Below, in pieces: positions 62,836 through 64,000 of a stretch of DNA of 64,000 bases. This stretch comes from Prevotellaceae bacterium UBA1075 (lineage in GTDB: Bacteria; Bacteroidota; Bacteroidia; Bacteroidales; Bacteroidaceae), in the NCBI GenBank assembly GCA_002316015.1, contig DCCS01000023.1, positions 21,974 through 85,973 of the forward strand. The letters run 5' to 3'. Made by a program: the position numbers and the translations under genes. Under the pieces are notes generated by a model. That model had not been told where the DNA came from, searched no databases, and worked only from the letters and a program-made list of their open reading frames with translations. Position 1 is the first letter of the stretch, and every line of letters starts with the position of its first letter.

Positions 62836-63670
62836 TTTCTTCGGGGATTTCGTCTTTGCCCGCTGACCATATCTGGTCAAAGAACGCAGGGGCTGTGGCG
62901 CAGAAGTCTTCGGGCCTCTCGGCGGTGAGCAGTGGCTTTCCCGTCTGCTTGGCATATTCCACCAGGGGCGTGTCTGTGCTCAGGGCCATGATGCCATCGG
63001 CAAACTTCATGCCCAGGCGGTTGAGTGTCTGCATGTCCCGCGTGCCGTCCGTACCCTCCAGTGCCTTGGAGGCTGATATGCCGTTGAAGCCCAGTATGCC
63101 GTTGATGTTGTCGGGCAGCGGTGCCTTCAGTTCCTCATCGGCAGGTGTGAACACAATACGGCAGTCGCGGAAGGATGGCTCTTCACAGTAAGCCTCCTTC
63201 AAGTACACGGGGATGAAACTGGCCATCCATCCCTGGCAATGTATCACGTCGGGTGCCCAGCGCAGTTTCTTGACGGTCTCGAGAACACCGCGCGCGAAGA
63301 AGGCCGCACGCTCGGCGTTGTCCTTGTATTCCGCGCCCTTGTCGTCGCGCGCCATCTTTCTCTTGGTGAAGAAATCGTCGTTGTCAATGAAATAGACCTG
63401 CATGCGTGCCGAGGGGATGCTGGCCACCTTGATGACCAGGGTGTGGTCGGTGTCGTCCACCACCAGGTTCATGCCGCTCAGCCGGATCACTTCATGGAGC
63501 TGGTTGCGCCGCTCGTTGATGTGTCCCCATTTGGGCATGAACGTGCGTATCTCCCTCTTGTCCTCCTGTGTGGCCTGCGGGACTTTCCGTCCCAGGCTGG
63601 CCAGTGTGGACTCGGAAACGTATGGGGTCATCTCCTGAGTGACAAACAAGATTTTTTTTGCCTTAATCAT
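62825..63670 (-). CDS. Glycogen/starch synthase, N-terminal (GT5) domain only
   Basis: A 281-residue protein matching the N-terminal catalytic half of GT5 glycogen synthases: ILFVTQEMTPYVSESTLASL, EIRTFMPKWGHINERRNQLH, and DVIHCQGWMASFIPVYLKEA. The C-terminal GT-B half that binds ADP-glucose is absent, so enzyme activity by itself is doubtful. Genes of this half size next to panC and DUF4270 are a recurring arrangement in Bacteroidales, so it is not a local truncation. The start has KKILFVTQEM in place of the usual ADP-glucose site KxGGL. Confidence 0.85.
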   Translation of the reverse strand: MIKAKKILFVTQEMTPYVSESTLASLGRKVPQATQEDKREIRTFMPKWGHINERRNQLHEVIRLSGMNLVVDDTDHTLVIKVASIPSARMQVYFIDNDDFFTKRKMARDDKGAEYKDNAERAAFFARGVLETVKKLRWAPDVIHCQGWMASFIPVYLKEAYCEEPSFRDCRIVFTPADEELKAPLPDNINGILGFNGISASKALEGTDGTRDMQTLNRLGMKFADGIMALSTDTPLVEYAKQTGKPLLTAERPEDFCATAPAFFDQIWSAGKDEIPEENED

Positions 63671-63692
63671 TGTGCCTTTTTATTATTACATA

Positions 63693-63700
63693 CAAAGGTA
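63693..63700 (-). promoter_or_regulatory. -7 box of the GT5-DUF4270 operon
   Basis: Minus strand TACCTTTG, 22 bases before the ATG at 63670. Confidence 0.55.
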
Positions 63701-63797
63701 CGCAGATTTTCGCACTTCGTGACGCTCTTTGCCAGGCGATTTTGCCAGGGAGGGTGAATATTTCGGGCAAACCCTTCCCTGTTTCTGTTTTTCTGTG

Positions 63798-63805
63798 TTA
63801 CTTTG
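63798..63805 (+). promoter_or_regulatory. Candidate -7 box of panC
   Basis: TTACTTTG, one base off the TAnnTTTG consensus, about 117 bases before the panC start. Confidence 0.3.
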
Positions 63806-63921
63806 CATCGCCTTTTTGACATCATGTGGACATGCCGCGCTGCGCGTGGCCGTGAAGACCCTGCCTCGCGGTGGTGGTCGAGGCGGAAGCGGATGGTGGC
63901 GTGCCGAATGTAAATTGAGAA

Positions 63922-64000
63922 ATGAAAGTAGTTCACACAATCGCCCGGTTGCAGGCGGAACTCCAGCAGTTGCGCTCCCGCGAGGGAGTCACCGTGGGAC
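63922..64000 (+). CDS. panC: Pantoate--beta-alanine ligase (panC), 5' part
   Basis: Only the first 26 codons are in the window: MKVVHTIARLQAELQQLRSR then EGVTVG, cut at the right edge. The spacing and words match PanC (MKVIHTIxxLQ...), which next reads VPTMGALHxGH. The location divergent from the GT5 gene is also typical for Bacteroidales. PanC joins pantoate and beta-alanine to make pantothenate. Confidence 0.85.
   Translation, partial: MKVVHTIARLQAELQQLRSREGVTVG

Overview
This is a GC-rich stretch of a Bacteroidetes chromosome, most likely from a Bacteroidales/Prevotellaceae species. Evidence: many genes are preceded by the Bacteroidetes -7 box TAnnTTTG, several with a TTG or TTTG -33 element 19-20 bases upstream; Shine-Dalgarno sites are essentially absent; and the gene content is typical of the group (RnfBCDGEA with RseC, serine palmitoyltransferase, DUF4301, DUF4230, DUF4270, DUF4738, DUF1015 next to serC-serA, a Lys-type SerA, and panC divergent from a half-length glycogen synthase). 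The species is not identified.

Layout. 1-4.7 kb: yccF, a small unknown gene, then pflB-pflA (pyruvate formate-lyase and its activase). 4.7-5.1 kb: tRNA-Ser and two identical tRNA-Glu genes. 5.3-7.9 kb: a two-gene amino-sugar operon with an FdtA-like isomerase and an acyltransferase/aminotransferase fusion. 7.9-9.9 kb: palindromic repeats and a Dam-class DNA methyltransferase whose upstream neighbour survives only as a methyltransferase tail. 10-17.3 kb (minus): relA/spoT homologue with a degenerate hydrolase domain, S9 peptidase lipoprotein, mutS2. 17.6-24.1 kb: DUF4301, tRNA-Pro and tRNA-Cys, serC-serA-DUF1015-yigZ. 24.2-30.1 kb: GNAT acetyltransferase, spt divergent from a lipid kinase, an RG-rich exported protein, ispE. 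30.4-37.1 kb: rseC-rnfBCDGEA and galE. 37.3-39 kb: an AT-rich foreign island with an HNH endonuclease and gene fragments. 39.1-48.8 kb: YczE-type membrane protein, DUF6078, lysS-gpsA-pgi-HAD, DUF4738-DUF4230-DUF4230, and a small beta-barrel. 49.5-60.6 kb: acyltransferase, then minus-strand overlapping genes (antiporter, exported WD-like protein; lolD, cvfB, GH53-like lipoprotein, glutaminase-like protein), then asd. 60.6-64 kb: small membrane protein, DUF4270, half glycogen synthase and the start of panC.

How it fits together: the housekeeping genes describe an anaerobe that makes formate and acetyl-CoA from pyruvate, couples ferredoxin oxidation to ion export through Rnf, makes serine and sphingolipids, and displays lipoproteins and beta-barrels on its envelope. 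The parts that look out of place are the orphan sugar operon, the restriction-modification remnants, the AT-rich HNH island, the GH53-like protein that lacks its acid/base glutamate, and a 22-base tandem repeat found at two well-separated gene-free loci with a degenerate relative at the left edge. No single complete new system was identified. The best leads are the sugar-modification fusion, the 22-base repeats and the two damaged restriction-modification loci.
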